From Aporrectodea caliginosa (lineage: Eukaryota > Annelida > Clitellata > Crassiclitellata > Lumbricidae): a stretch of 64,000 bases of DNA. Made by a program: the position numbers and the translations under genes. The stretch spans positions 617,001-681,000 of the forward strand of contig JACEVL010000059.1 of NCBI GenBank assembly GCA_020284085.1. The letters are read 5' to 3'. A model generated the notes under the pieces. It ran no database searches. It was not told the origin of the DNA and worked only from the letters and a program-made list of their open reading frames with translations. This document shows positions 9,575 through 18,794 of this stretch, in pieces (the first letter of the stretch is position 1; every line of letters begins with the position of its first letter).

Positions 9575-9672
9575 TAACAAATTTGTATCAAAACAGAGAT
9601 GAGTTTTGTCGCCCTCCTTCTATCTATGCTTCGGACTAACACCACCTGGATACAAGATAGTGGTGGAGTATC
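9575..9672 (-). repeat. Module A, CACCACCTGGATA variant
   Basis: TTTGTCGCCCTCCTTC, then GGACTAACACCACCTGG. Confidence 0.65.
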
Positions 9673-9773
9673 TTTCCTTAATAATTTAAATGGATTGCAG
9701 GAGTTGACCGAAAATTTGCGGCATGAATAGCTCATGACGTCGGTGAAGAACACGTAAAATAGTGTGCTTCTCT

Positions 9774-9808
9774 TATTTATAGCGCGTTTTAGTGACTTAA
9801 AAAAGGTA
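9774..9808 (-). promoter_or_regulatory. Motif B
   Basis: Core TACCTTTTTTA, 16-base spacer, TATAAATA. Confidence 0.5.
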
Positions 9809-9869
9809 TGAACAAATATTTTAAAAATCCACATCAAATTTTAATATATTTTAAATTAGTACAGCAATT

Positions 9870-10190
9870 TCGTATCTTATCTTTATGGCATTGGTAGAGC
9901 ACCTCACGGAGCAAGGCTGTTCAGAGGTGCTCAGAGTGACAGACCCGTGAAATGAAAGGTCTTTAGGCAACAAAGAAATGGAAGTGAGAAATTCCATAGT
10001 GAGGGTCCCAGTGGGGCCTACAGCAGAAGCCAGATGCTGGGATAAAGAAGTTCCCGACCGAGGTAAAGTCGGTCATCAGAACGAAGAGGACGAGAAGAAG
10101 TAGCAGAGAGTGACTTATACAATGTCATTAAGTCACAGAGATATTTAGGCGCTAAACCCTGCTGAGACTTAGTTATTTAACCTTTTATTT
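9870..10190 (-). mobile_element. CR1/L2-like LINE, 3' fragment
   Basis: Diverged paralogue of 1075-1440: the TATCTTATCTT tail, GTTCAGAGGTGCTC, GACAGACC and TTTAGGCGCTAAACCCTGCTG are recognisable. Reading frames are broken. It sits inside the older copy of the end duplication, so it was inherited rather than newly inserted. Confidence 0.65.
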
Positions 10191-10766
10191 TATTCGAGAT
10201 ACAACCGAGAAAAAGAGTAGTTCTATTAATCTGCGGTTCCATCATACTTTACACCTTCGTGGGATATATGTAGACGCCTAGGCTTAAGACTTTCCTGTTC
10301 CCTCATACTTTGCACCTTCGTGAGATCCATCTATTGGCACTATGCCAATTTATAGTAAAACATTCAAGACGCCTCAGGCGGGAAGCTAGAGTGTTTTTCG
10401 ATGCGCATACAGACGTCTGAATAATACCGTATGATGGTGTTTATAAAATCTTTAGTGATCAGTGTTTAACAAGCCTTATAGAAATGTTCAGTCAATCATT
10501 CGATCCATTTTATTGCAACGATTGTACAAGTTCAAGAAAGTTATACGTTAAACAAGACATACATGTAGCAAGAGGAGCCCCAAAAGGGTTAAATCCCGCT
10601 GAAATAGGGACTCCCATTTTCTGGATACAAGATAACATGGTGCCTATACATGTAGTCGCGTTTTATGTTAATTTAAAAAATGACCACTTGACGGCGCATT
10701 GAGCGGTTTAACGACGACTTCGTACCAATAATTCAGAATTTCAATGGTGGTTAAGAAATTGTAGTT

Positions 10767-10799
10767 TATATAAGATAGGAGCGAACCGATTAAAAGGTG
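10767..10799 (-). promoter_or_regulatory. Motif B
   Basis: Core CACCTTTTAAT, 16-base spacer, TATATAA. Confidence 0.55.
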
Positions 10800-10934
10800 T
10801 GTAAAATTGAGCAAAGTGATAGTTGTTTGCAATCGATGGACGCATAATAAACGACGTATTTTGTTCAATTTAAAAACGCATTCTGGCCAACAGTCCTGAC
10901 TTTAACAGAGATTGTTGAAGATGTAATCGTAATC

Positions 10935-11012
10935 GTAAACTCTACATTTCTAAAGCGCTACTATACAGCAAATCTCAGGGCACCAGCTTATTCACGCGCG
11001 CTGCGTCGCATC
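10935..11012 (+). repeat. Module D
   Basis: TTTCTAAAGCGCTAC, CAGGGCACCAGC, then CGCGCTGCGTC. Confidence 0.55.
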
Positions 11013-11254
11013 AAATGGGTTGTCAAGAGCGATGTCCAATGGAGATCGTAGGCCGATAGCCAGAGAGAGGAAGCACAACAGGGTTGAGGACGAGAAAGCT
11101 TGTAAGGGTGGTTAATGCAACAACCGATTTATTTATTTGTTCAGTTTAACGACATCTCATGACAAACAGTCTCCCTGTATACTAAAGAGATTGCTAGCAT
11201 CAAAAGCCATTGATGTTGATAGCAAACAAATTTGCACAGTTTTTATGAGTGACT

Positions 11255-11325
11255 AATTCGGGCGGATGATGTCAGTCCAAAGTCTGGAGAAAGCAGATTG
11301 GCGATGTCAGCGGCCGTGGTAGCCA
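11255..11325 (+). repeat. Module A, diverged
   Basis: GTCAGTCCAAAGTCTGGA, then TTGGCGATG. Confidence 0.4.
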
Positions 11326-11489
11326 CATGATGTCGTTCAGCCCTCGATCCCTCCAGCACGAGAATAAACGTTGCAGAGATCGGCGGGATTTTTGGTGCAC
11401 GGTGTAAACGCAGTGAAACATGTTTTGTGAAATATTTAGGCCTACCTATTACAGGTATACCATCACATTTATTTATTTTATTTTATTTC

Positions 11490-11852
11490 AGAAAATTTAT
11501 ATAGCGCCCCTTCAAGGATGCCTACTCAGAAGCGCTCCCAGCCCAACCCCGGTCGAACAGGACAGTCTTAAGAGAACTGAGAAATGAGGCAGAGTGACCA
11601 GCAGGTGTCAGGTTGAAGGGCCCGCCACGGAGAAGGCGCGACGCTGCCTGAGAGCAGTCCGCGAACGAGGAACAATGAGCTCAGCCTGTGCAGCCGAGCG
11701 GAGAAAGCAACGACGCTGGACGCATGTGGTGGAGCAGCAGAGCTCCCGCAAATACGGAGGGGCCAGACCCTCAATACAGCGCCGGACCAAGACAGAGATT
11801 CGATGTAAATCCACGACCGAGTTGAGCTGGCATAAACACGCCGGAGCGCCAC
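11490..11852 (-). mobile_element. CR1/L2-like LINE ORF2 C-terminal fragment
   Basis: The minus strand reads IEGLAPPYLRELCC, VPRSRTALRQRRAFSVAGPS in one frame, with a frame break further on. It ends at the 3' UTR signature TTTATATAGCGCCCC (11498-11513 on the plus strand). Conserved GLAPxYL, VPRSRT and RAFSVxGP motifs place it in the CR1/L2-like group, close to the copy at 26100. 5'-truncated and dead. Confidence 0.75.
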
Positions 11853-12004
11853 CTATATCCTTGAAAAGTTATTATAAAATTATAAAAGCTTTTACCCTTC
11901 GATATACCTTCGATTTGCCTTCTCTGTACCTTTGTTCTACCTTGATTTTACCTTCGCTTTACTGTCGATTTACCTTGTATTTGCCTTCGCATTACCTATG
12001 TTCA

Positions 12005-12050
12005 AGCTTCTGAGTGACACCACCTGGATAGAAGACAGTGGTGGAGTCAA
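12005..12050 (-). repeat. Module A, fragment
   Basis: Only CTGAGTGACACCACCTGG and GTGGTGGAGTC remain. Confidence 0.45.
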
Positions 12051-12235
12051 GCCTCTCCAATAACTGGATTCAATTCTACATAATTATTGCTTTCTTTATA
12101 TCGTTAAAAACGATAAGAATTGTTGCTATATAACTGAGGCGCAAAATAATTCTGATCGATCTCTGTATACACCTCTAAAACGATTAAAACTGTTGCTATA
12201 TAAATATGCATTGGAAACGCCGATCTATTGCATAC

Positions 12236-12425
12236 AATTGGTTAGCGTGGTCGCCTTGTGACGTAGAGAGTATGGGTTCTATCCTCCTACCTTGAGAAGG
12301 TTACTGTGTAGGGACCTTGAGCAAGTTCTTCATTCACAATTGCTCAGCGCCATCGATTGATATTATGCTTGGTCAATAGATAGTGGCGCTTAATGAATTA
12401 ATGCGCGCAGTGATACTTACGTTGA
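12236..12425 (+). mobile_element. tRNA-derived SINE, family 3
   Basis: TTGGTTAGCGTGGTCGCC head, degenerate B box GGGTTCTATCC, GGGACCTTGAGC, CACTAA-type tail region GATAGTGGCGCTTAATG. Gives the empty site for the piggyBac-like insertion at 3847. Confidence 0.65.
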
Positions 12426-12586
12426 TGATAATGACAATAATGATGATGACGATAATAATATTAGTTACAAATCAATAGTTAATAGTTAATAAATTGTAAT
12501 CGCATACCGTTAACACCGAATGGACCAAAGAGCCCGGCAACATAACAAGAAGAAACATTAGCTATCGAATAACCGCAAGACGCATA

Positions 12587-12623
12587 AATTTTAATAGCAT
12601 GCAATGCGCCAATTTTAAAGGTG
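12587..12623 (-). promoter_or_regulatory. Motif B, AT-rich TATA part
   Basis: Core CACCTTTAAAA, 16-base spacer, TATTAAAATT. Confidence 0.4.
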
Positions 12624-12734
12624 TCTAACTGTGCACCAAAATAAGCGCTTAGCTATCGTAGTTGTAGCATATCAAGGATTCAATGACCGTATTTATCTTT
12701 GCAATATTATTTTAACCTTGATGCAAGTGTGCAG

Positions 12735-12800
12735 GAGCCGAAAGCCGATTGGTTAGAGCTCTCACCTTGTAAGGTGGAGAGCACGAGTCCAGTCCTCCTT
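12735..12800 (+). mobile_element. SINE family 3, truncated head
   Basis: CCGATTGGTTAGAGC, CACCTTGTAAGGTGG and a B-box-like GAGTCCAGTCC, then interrupted by a reverse family 2 SINE. Confidence 0.55.
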
Positions 12801-12804
12801 GTCT

Positions 12805-12995
12805 TATTATTATTATTATTATTATTTTCAAACTGACAATTACGCAGTATGATTACAATTCAGTATCAACGGATGATCACAAGTAATTGCAGGAGTCGAA
12901 TTTAACTCTATACGGCAACCATGCAAGGCGCCCATCACGTCCTGCATCTCATTTTACCAACGTGCCATTTCGCGAATGATAGGCTGAGTGGACCG
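12805..12995 (-). mobile_element. SINE family 2, 3' part
   Basis: Reverse complement of 57805-57985: CGCCCATCACGTCCTGCATC, ACCAACGTGCCATTTCGC, with a TTATTATT tail at 12804-12827. Same nesting inside a family 3 SINE as at 57605-58075, so both descend from one insertion or the two sites share a hot spot. Confidence 0.65.
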
Positions 12996-13006
12996 ATGAT
13001 GATGAC

Positions 13007-13079
<73 letters not shown>

Positions 13080-13120
13080 ATGATGATGATGATGATGTTG
13101 ATGATGATGATGATGATGAT
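12992..13120 (+). repeat. (GAT)n
   Basis: GATGAT repeat of about 43 units with rare TTA and TTG changes. Reading frames here are artefacts of the repeat. Confidence 0.95.
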
Positions 13121-13251
13121 ATTAACTACTTATCATTAGTTAATAGTTAATAATTTTTAATTGTTTGGCGACATCTTACACCTGGCGTTTATACCGAATT
13201 GAGTCTAGCCAATATACTACAACGATCTATTAACCGCTTCCACAAATGACT

Positions 13252-13286
13252 TATAAATTGCATGCTAAGCACATATTTTAAAGGTG
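13252..13286 (-). promoter_or_regulatory. Motif B
   Basis: Core CACCTTTAAAA, 16-base spacer, AATTTATA. Confidence 0.5.
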
Positions 13287-13389
13287 TCGACCAAATTATA
13301 ACGTTTAGCGATCGTAGTTGTAACGTATCAGCGCCATCGATTTATGTTTCGACAATAGATAGTGGAAATTAATAATCTAATACGCGAAA

Positions 13390-14060
13390 TAACAGTTATG
13401 ATGACGATGACGATGTAGATGATGATTACGATCATGATGATGACGACTACTATGATGATGACAGCAATAGCACCAGCAACAGCCAGTCACCGAGGAATTC
13501 CTAGAGGTCTAGTAATGTTTTTGTGCAAAAAGACAAGATTGTTCGAGAACTGTCCTCGGATCAAGGAGGAGCAGTAGAAAGACAATAGAAGGAAGAGGAA
13601 GAGTAGAAGAAGTAAGAGAGGCAGTAGAATGAAGAAGAGGAAGAGAAGAAGGAGGAGGAAGAGGAGGAGGAGGTGAATTTGGAAATTTGCCAATGTATTA
13701 AGCTCTCTGTCTGCAGTCCCTAGATAAAAGCAGCGGCGCTATATGAAGTGAACGTCTTGTAACGACATCTGCCGTCGAGCGATAACATTAGAATTTTACG
13801 ATGAAATATTCAGGTGATACGTAAGAGACAGAAACGAACGAAGGAGAAATTATTATCTATCTCTGTCGCAGTCTCTCTAGCTATTACTCATTCTCTCTCT
13901 CGGTCTGTCTGTCTGTCTGTCTATCTGCCTCAATGTCTGTATGCATGTATGTCTGTCTGTCTCTCTTTTCTACCTCTCTAACCCCTCTCTCCCTGTCCCT
14001 GTTTCTCTCCCTATCACTTCCTGCTCCTCTCTTCTTGTCCCTCTCCCAGCAATTAACCAA
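13390..14060. repeat. Block C2 copy
   Basis: CAACAGCCAGTCACCGAGG, GAACTGTCCTCGGATCAAGG, a purine-rich stretch, CAGCGGCGCTATATGAAG and a TCTG/TCTC pyrimidine tract. Paralogue of 5270-6330 and 55320-55850. No gene is seen. Confidence 0.75.
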
Positions 14061-14109
14061 CTCTCAGTCCAATAGGCTGAATTGTGGGAATCGTTCAGAA
14101 ATAATAACA

Positions 14110-14144
14110 CACCTCTTTTCAGTGTGATCTTTGGCCTATAAGTA
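14110..14144 (+). promoter_or_regulatory. Motif B
   Basis: Core CACCTCTTTTC, 16-base spacer, TATAAGTA. Confidence 0.6.
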
Positions 14145-14479
14145 AAAGCAGAAACGCTGTTCCCTTTAAGTGACTTGTAACTTATAAAGCAAGGCCATAG
14201 GCACGGTGACAACAGCTCAAATAAATTCTGCAGAAAGCAAGGATTTGGTTGCCACAAGATGTCGTTATAAAGGTACTGACTGGATTTCCAGACACACATA
14301 CGCACACACACACACATAACTGCACACACCTATCGATTAGTTTACTCTTTTACAATGCGAAAATCCATCAAAATCGTAGAAAACTTGATGTCAAATTCAA
14401 AAGAATTAAAACTCAATGAAAGTATATCGACAATATCACACTAATTCAAGATTGAAATTGAACTCTGGCGCTGCCTTAT

Positions 14480-14580
14480 GCTCATCTGTTGCCAGTCCAA
14501 AGCAAGGATAACGGAGGAGGGCGACGATTATCAACGTAGTTATATATGACACAGCAACAGCCAAAGGCTGTCATTAAACA
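14480..14580 (+). repeat. Module A
   Basis: TTGCCAGTCCAAAGC, GGAGGAGGGCGACG, ending in a weak TGTCATTAAAC. Confidence 0.6.
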
Positions 14581-14627
14581 TTGGACTTGATATTGATGAC
14601 ATTAAAATAAAGCTGGCTACCCTTAGA

Positions 14628-14662
14628 CACCTTAAAAGAGTTTCTTTTCGAAGTAATATAAG
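14628..14662 (+). promoter_or_regulatory. Motif B
   Basis: Core CACCTTAAAAG, 16-base spacer, AATATAAG. Confidence 0.5.
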
Positions 14663-14807
14663 ACCCGTTTACTTTGCATTATCTGGTTGAGTCCAAGGTA
14701 AGGTAGACATAGCGGCCATGCGTAATTCAGCTGTTAAACACTAATAAAATGCATGCGGTCGCATGCCTTGGTACAATGGGGCCCTAGAACTCTTATTTTA
14801 GAGGAAC

Positions 14808-14808
<1 letters not shown>

Positions 14809-14890
<82 letters not shown>
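14809..14890 (-). repeat. (AAT)n SINE tail
   Basis: Perfect AAT repeat joined to the reverse family 1 SINE. Confidence 0.95.
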
Positions 14891-14892
<2 letters not shown>

Positions 14893-15060
14893 TCTCTTCT
14901 TTAATCAAGCGCCTGACAAACGCACTGCGCTGTACATTTACATGTTATGCAATTGAAACAATCTTAACTAGTTAACTACTAACAGAACAGACAGCCTGCA
15001 ATACACGGCGCTAATAGCAGCCTACAAAGCATATCCGCCCTACGGGACTCGAACTCGGTA
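14891..15060 (-). mobile_element. tRNA-derived SINE, family 1, 5'-truncated
   Basis: Reverse complement of the family 1 body, starting at the B box (GAGTTCGAGTCCCG on the minus strand); the A-box half is missing. Confidence 0.75.
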
Positions 15061-15126
15061 AAAAAATCCCTTGCAAGAGAAACACCTCCACCAAAACCAA
15101 GATTGGATGTGGCTATATGCCCAGAA

Positions 15127-15230
15127 GTGGGTGTGCGTGTGCGTGTGCGTGTGCGTGTGCGTGTGCGTGTGCGTGTGCGTGTGCGTGTGTGCGTGTGCGT
15201 GTGCGTGTGCGTGTGCGTGTGCGTGTGCGT

Positions 15231-15272
<42 letters not shown>
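15127..15272. repeat. (GTGTGC)n / (GT)n
   Basis: GTGTGC-type hexanucleotide repeat followed by pure GT. Could form Z-DNA. All reading frames across it are artefacts. Confidence 0.95.
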
Positions 15273-15284
15273 ACGAGTACGTTA

Positions 15285-15347
15285 TATCCTAATGAAGATG
15301 ATCGCGTCGCCCTCCTCATTTCTCCAAGCTTGGGATTTAATTCGCCA
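15285..15347 (-). repeat. Module A
   Basis: GATGATCGCGTCGCCCTCC, then AAGCTTGGGATT. Confidence 0.6.
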
Positions 15348-15731
15348 TTTCTTTTGACAGTGCTTGTTAACTTAGAACTATTCATGACTTGTTGGACCTC
15401 AGACGTGATCATTGATTTTGCAATCCGTAGGCTCTTATAAAACTGGTAACATAGTTTAAAAGGTGTGCAAAATTAAATGGGTTTTTTTTTTAAAGTGCAA
15501 ATTACAACGTTAAAAAGGTGTGTACGTTGTTGTCAAAATCAAATGAGCATCATATCAAACAAAGGCATTTTCCATTTGTACACATTGCGAGTAAGATAAC
15601 TGTAGTCTATCGGTTGATGTATTGTAACATACGAACCTTTCAGTAAAATGTATCGTATGATGTTACAGTGACGGATTTACTATAGAAACAAATTTTTAAT
15701 TGTGCCACGTGTAATAATTGTTGATAGCACA

Positions 15732-15767
15732 CACCTTTTTAACATATTCATTTAATGCTATATATAA
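15732..15767 (+). promoter_or_regulatory. Motif B
   Basis: Core CACCTTTTTAA, 16-base spacer, TATATATAA. Confidence 0.6.
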
Positions 15768-15998
15768 CTATGCTACGATAACGCCCAATGCTCAATTTAA
15801 ACTATCAGTACTTTATTACGCCCGAAGGCAGAAACCAAACATACATGCACAAATCTGAACAAACATAAAATCAAACGCACAGACTGCGAAAACTATAAAG
15901 ACGTCAACAGCCATTTGGAGCTATAGAATGTCGTTAATAATTGGATTAATAATAATCGCTGAATTCATGGTTAAAACATACAGGAAGGGAATTTTAAA

Positions 15999-16033
15999 CA
16001 CCTTTATAACAGGATTATCTGATGCTTTGTAAA
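15999..16033 (+). promoter_or_regulatory. Motif B, arm of an inverted pair
   Basis: Core CACCTTTATAA, 16-base spacer, TTTGTAAA. The reverse complement of this copy, spacer included, lies at 23846-23877 across the LINE. Confidence 0.5.
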
Positions 16034-16047
16034 GAGCAAATAGCCAG

Positions 16048-16068
16048 ATACATGAACAATACATGAAC
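16048..16068 (+). repeat. 5' target-site duplication of the LINE
   Basis: ATACATGAAC twice in tandem (16048-16057, 16059-16068). The same ten bases follow the LINE poly-A at 23838-23847. Confidence 0.7.
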
Positions 16069-16327
16069 AGATACATGGACTGCATTGGATTATGTATCAG
16101 CCAAAGCAATGAGAGACGGTAATCGTTGAGATTTTTAGATTATAGTCGTCGTCAAAAGCGGCGTGGTCTTTGCGTCGTCTTAGCGTGAGGTGACTTCTTC
16201 TTTCGCTTTGGTTCGGAACTTATATAGACTACAGACAGTACTTTCGTGAAATATGAACTCATCAGAAAATCATCAGATAATCGACATAAACTGAGTTTCA
16301 TTAAACATCAAACATTACTTTAACAAA

Positions 16328-18748
16328 ATGGGAAGAGGGAAATTCAAACGCCCTCTAAACACATCTTCTGAGTCTTCGAATTCGGGTAACTCGCCCTTCA
16401 GCCAATCGGTTTTCGCTGATGATGAATCGGAAGAACGAGTAAATCAACAAAAATTCTTGTCAACTACTGTCGGAAAAACATCTACGAACGCAGATAAACG
16501 TCCTCTAAACACACTTTCTGAGACTTCGAATTCGGGTAACACACCCTTCAGCAAATCCGTTTTCGATGATGATGAATCGGAAGAACGAGTAAATCAACAA
16601 AAATTCTTGTCAACTACTGACGAAAATACATCTACGACCGCATATAAACATCCTCTAAACACACTTTCTGAGACTTCGAATTCGGGTAACACACCCTTCA
16701 GCAAATCCGTTTTCGATGATGATGAATCGGAAGAACGAGTAAATCAACAAAAATTCTTGTCAACTACTGATGAAAATACATCTACGATCGCAGAAGATGC
16801 TGGAGATGAAGGAGCAGAAAGTTCTGACAGAAACAATGGAGTGGAAACGAGGATCAACCAATCGATGAAATTCAGAAGATCTCGATCGGAAGACAACAGA
16901 AGTTCTCAGGTTCCGATGGGGTTGCTGACAAAAGAAATGTTTACGAGATATCCTCCATCCAAACAACATTTCCAAACAAATCCAACCCAGCAAAGATCAA
17001 AGATAGTGAGTAAACAAAATCATCATCAAGCCAAGAAGAAATTCAAATTAAGTAACAATGCAGATGTAAATGATGAAAATGTAATTGGTTCTGATTATGC
17101 AAAGGGTGATAAGGTTCTTATCCCAGAAAGTGAGTCATGTAAATATACTGATCAAATTCTAAATTGTCAAGTGTCAGAGATTGGCACTAAACTAACAGAG
17201 GTGGTTTCAGAAATATCTGGTGATACTGTATATAATCAACGAAAGCTTGAACATAATGTACTGTCAACTACTGAAAATGATTTAATCATAAATAAACATA
17301 CTGGAGTAGTAGATACGGTAAGGAATGAAACCCCAAATTTAGCCCCAATATCAAGTCATGAAAGGCAGGTAACAGCCCCACGTTATGTAAATATACGATC
17401 CACTGTGACTAAAAATGTATCAAGAAATTTCCAACGTAACATTCCTATGACAGAAGAACAGAAAAAATACCAGCAGGATTTGAACCTGCGTACATTGTAT
17501 GTGGCTGGTGAAGGTGATGATCTGTCAAAGTTGTTTAATCACAAACCTAGACAATTAAATAAAGAATTACTGGAAACGGCAGGAGGTCAAATTGATAAAG
17601 TGTACATAAACAAGGGCATTTTACGGATTGTAGCAAGGGATGAATCCCAAAAGAAGAAACTCTTGAAATTGCAATATCTAAACAATAAACCAGTTAGGAC
17701 AAGCTTACCTTTCTTCCTGACCAAATCACAATCTGAACATAACAAACCTCTTCCTGTCCAGAATACTAATTACTTTGTAAAGGGTGTGATATATGGTCTT
17801 CTGGAGGATCAGAGTAGTCTCAATGAAATAGCTTTTGAAATAGGTGCTCATCACATGCATAGGTTGGGCAATGCTGAACATAGTAAAACAGTCTTGGTGG
17901 CATACCCCAAAGATAATATTCTCCCCCCTTTTGTTGAAGTGAGTGGAAGAAAATATAGAGTGTGTCCTTTCGTGCCTAAACCCATGCGCTGTAATAATTG
18001 TCAGCGTTTCTCACATGCACAACATCAATGTAAAAGTAGTGTAATATGCAGCAGATGTAGCGGAGGCCATGCTTATTCAGAATGTCTTGATAGCAACCCT
18101 CTAAAGTGTGCAAACTGTGGGCAAGGACATAGTGCTGCTTATAAGCAATGCCCTCACTTTCTAAAGGTTCAAGCGGCACTTAGATTACGGGCAGAAGAGA
18201 ATATTCCTTTTGCTCATGCCTATAAACAAATAAATGAAACTCACAATGAAACCCAAGAACAGAGTACCATTGATTCTACATCCTCAAAGCCAACCTATGC
18301 ATCTAAAGTTAAAACTGGATTAAAAGTTAAAAATAACTCTGCCATTGAACCTATGAATGCTACTTCACAGATTCATGAACCTATGAATACTACTTCAGAG
18401 ATTCAAACACCTATTATATCTATAAATGCTACTACAGAAATTCAAACACTTAACTTCACACATGTTCAAACAACATCAAGAGAACCTGTTAAGGAATTTT
18501 TATCCTTCAATAGTGAAGATTACAAAGTGGTTAGAAATCCTCAGTTAAATCATAATAACAGTGAAAAAGACTATGACCTGATAACCATTAAAGTCACAGC
18601 TTTTATTCTTGGGGTACTGGCCACAATTGATAAAGCTCATTCTAAGAACTATGCAAAGACTTTGATTTGTGAGGCAGGATCTGAACTCCTTTTTAATAAA
18701 GAGGTACAGTTCACATCGAAGGATCTTCCAAATTCTTCTTTTGAATAG
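16328..18748 (+). CDS. LINE ORF1 (Gag-like RNA-binding protein)
   Basis: An 806-residue protein. By analogy with I and jockey elements it coats the element RNA and helps form the particle that returns to DNA. Residues ~7-156 are three tandem 50-residue repeats (DNA period exactly 150 bp) rich in Ser, Asn and acidic residues (DDESEERVNQQKF). A basic, low-complexity part follows, then a region near 350-550 with RRM-like character in this family. Three CCHC knuckles lie at about 553-610: CNNCQRFSHAQHQC, CSRCSGGHAYSEC, CANCGQGHSAAYKQC. The tail is repetitive (NATTEIQT-like). The start ATG at 16328 is the first in frame. ORF2 follows 46 bases later in another frame. The N-terminal repeats are unusual; the rest is typical. 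Confidence 0.88.
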   Translation: MGRGKFKRPLNTSSESSNSGNSPFSQSVFADDESEERVNQQKFLSTTVGKTSTNADKRPLNTLSETSNSGNTPFSKSVFDDDESEERVNQQKFLSTTDENTSTTAYKHPLNTLSETSNSGNTPFSKSVFDDDESEERVNQQKFLSTTDENTSTIAEDAGDEGAESSDRNNGVETRINQSMKFRRSRSEDNRSSQVPMGLLTKEMFTRYPPSKQHFQTNPTQQRSKIVSKQNHHQAKKKFKLSNNADVNDENVIGSDYAKGDKVLIPESESCKYTDQILNCQVSEIGTKLTEVVSEISGDTVYNQRKLEHNVLSTTENDLIINKHTGVVDTVRNETPNLAPISSHERQVTAPRYVNIRSTVTKNVSRNFQRNIPMTEEQKKYQQDLNLRTLYVAGEGDDLSKLFNHKPRQLNKELLETAGGQIDKVYINKGILRIVARDESQKKKLLKLQYLNNKPVRTSLPFFLTKSQSEHNKPLPVQNTNYFVKGVIYGLLEDQSSLNEIAFEIGAHHMHRLGNAEHSKTVLVAYPKDNILPPFVEVSGRKYRVCPFVPKPMRCNNCQRFSHAQHQCKSSVICSRCSGGHAYSECLDSNPLKCANCGQGHSAAYKQCPHFLKVQAALRLRAEENIPFAHAYKQINETHNETQEQSTIDSTSSKPTYASKVKTGLKVKNNSAIEPMNATSQIHEPMNTTSEIQTPIISINATTEIQTLNFTHVQTTSREPVKEFLSFNSEDYKVVRNPQLNHNNSEKDYDLITIKVTAFILGVLATIDKAHSKNYAKTLICEAGSELLFNKEVQFTSKDLPNSSFE

Positions 18749-18794
18749 GTTTTCTTAAATTATCTCTGTAATTTGAACTTGTTTTTGTTCTTGT

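Larger units (their letters stand above)
9380..10830. repeat. Older third copy of the end duplication
   Basis: Follows the order of 230-1800: the ATGATCATTGTGTG stretch, module A with CACCACCTGGATA, the TATTTATA motif, the LINE 3' fragment, then TTTAAAGGTGTG. It is clearly more diverged than the 1-1460/60696 pair and has small deletions, for example the missing TATA part near 9486. Confidence 0.75.

Noticed and set aside
9574..9837. Small proteins in the copies at 1-1000, 9.5 kb and 61 kb
   Set aside because: Frames are not kept between duplicates and cross modules A and B.
15071..15440. Cys/Val- and Ala/Cys-repeat proteins
   Set aside because: Translations of the GTGTGC/GT repeat on both strands.
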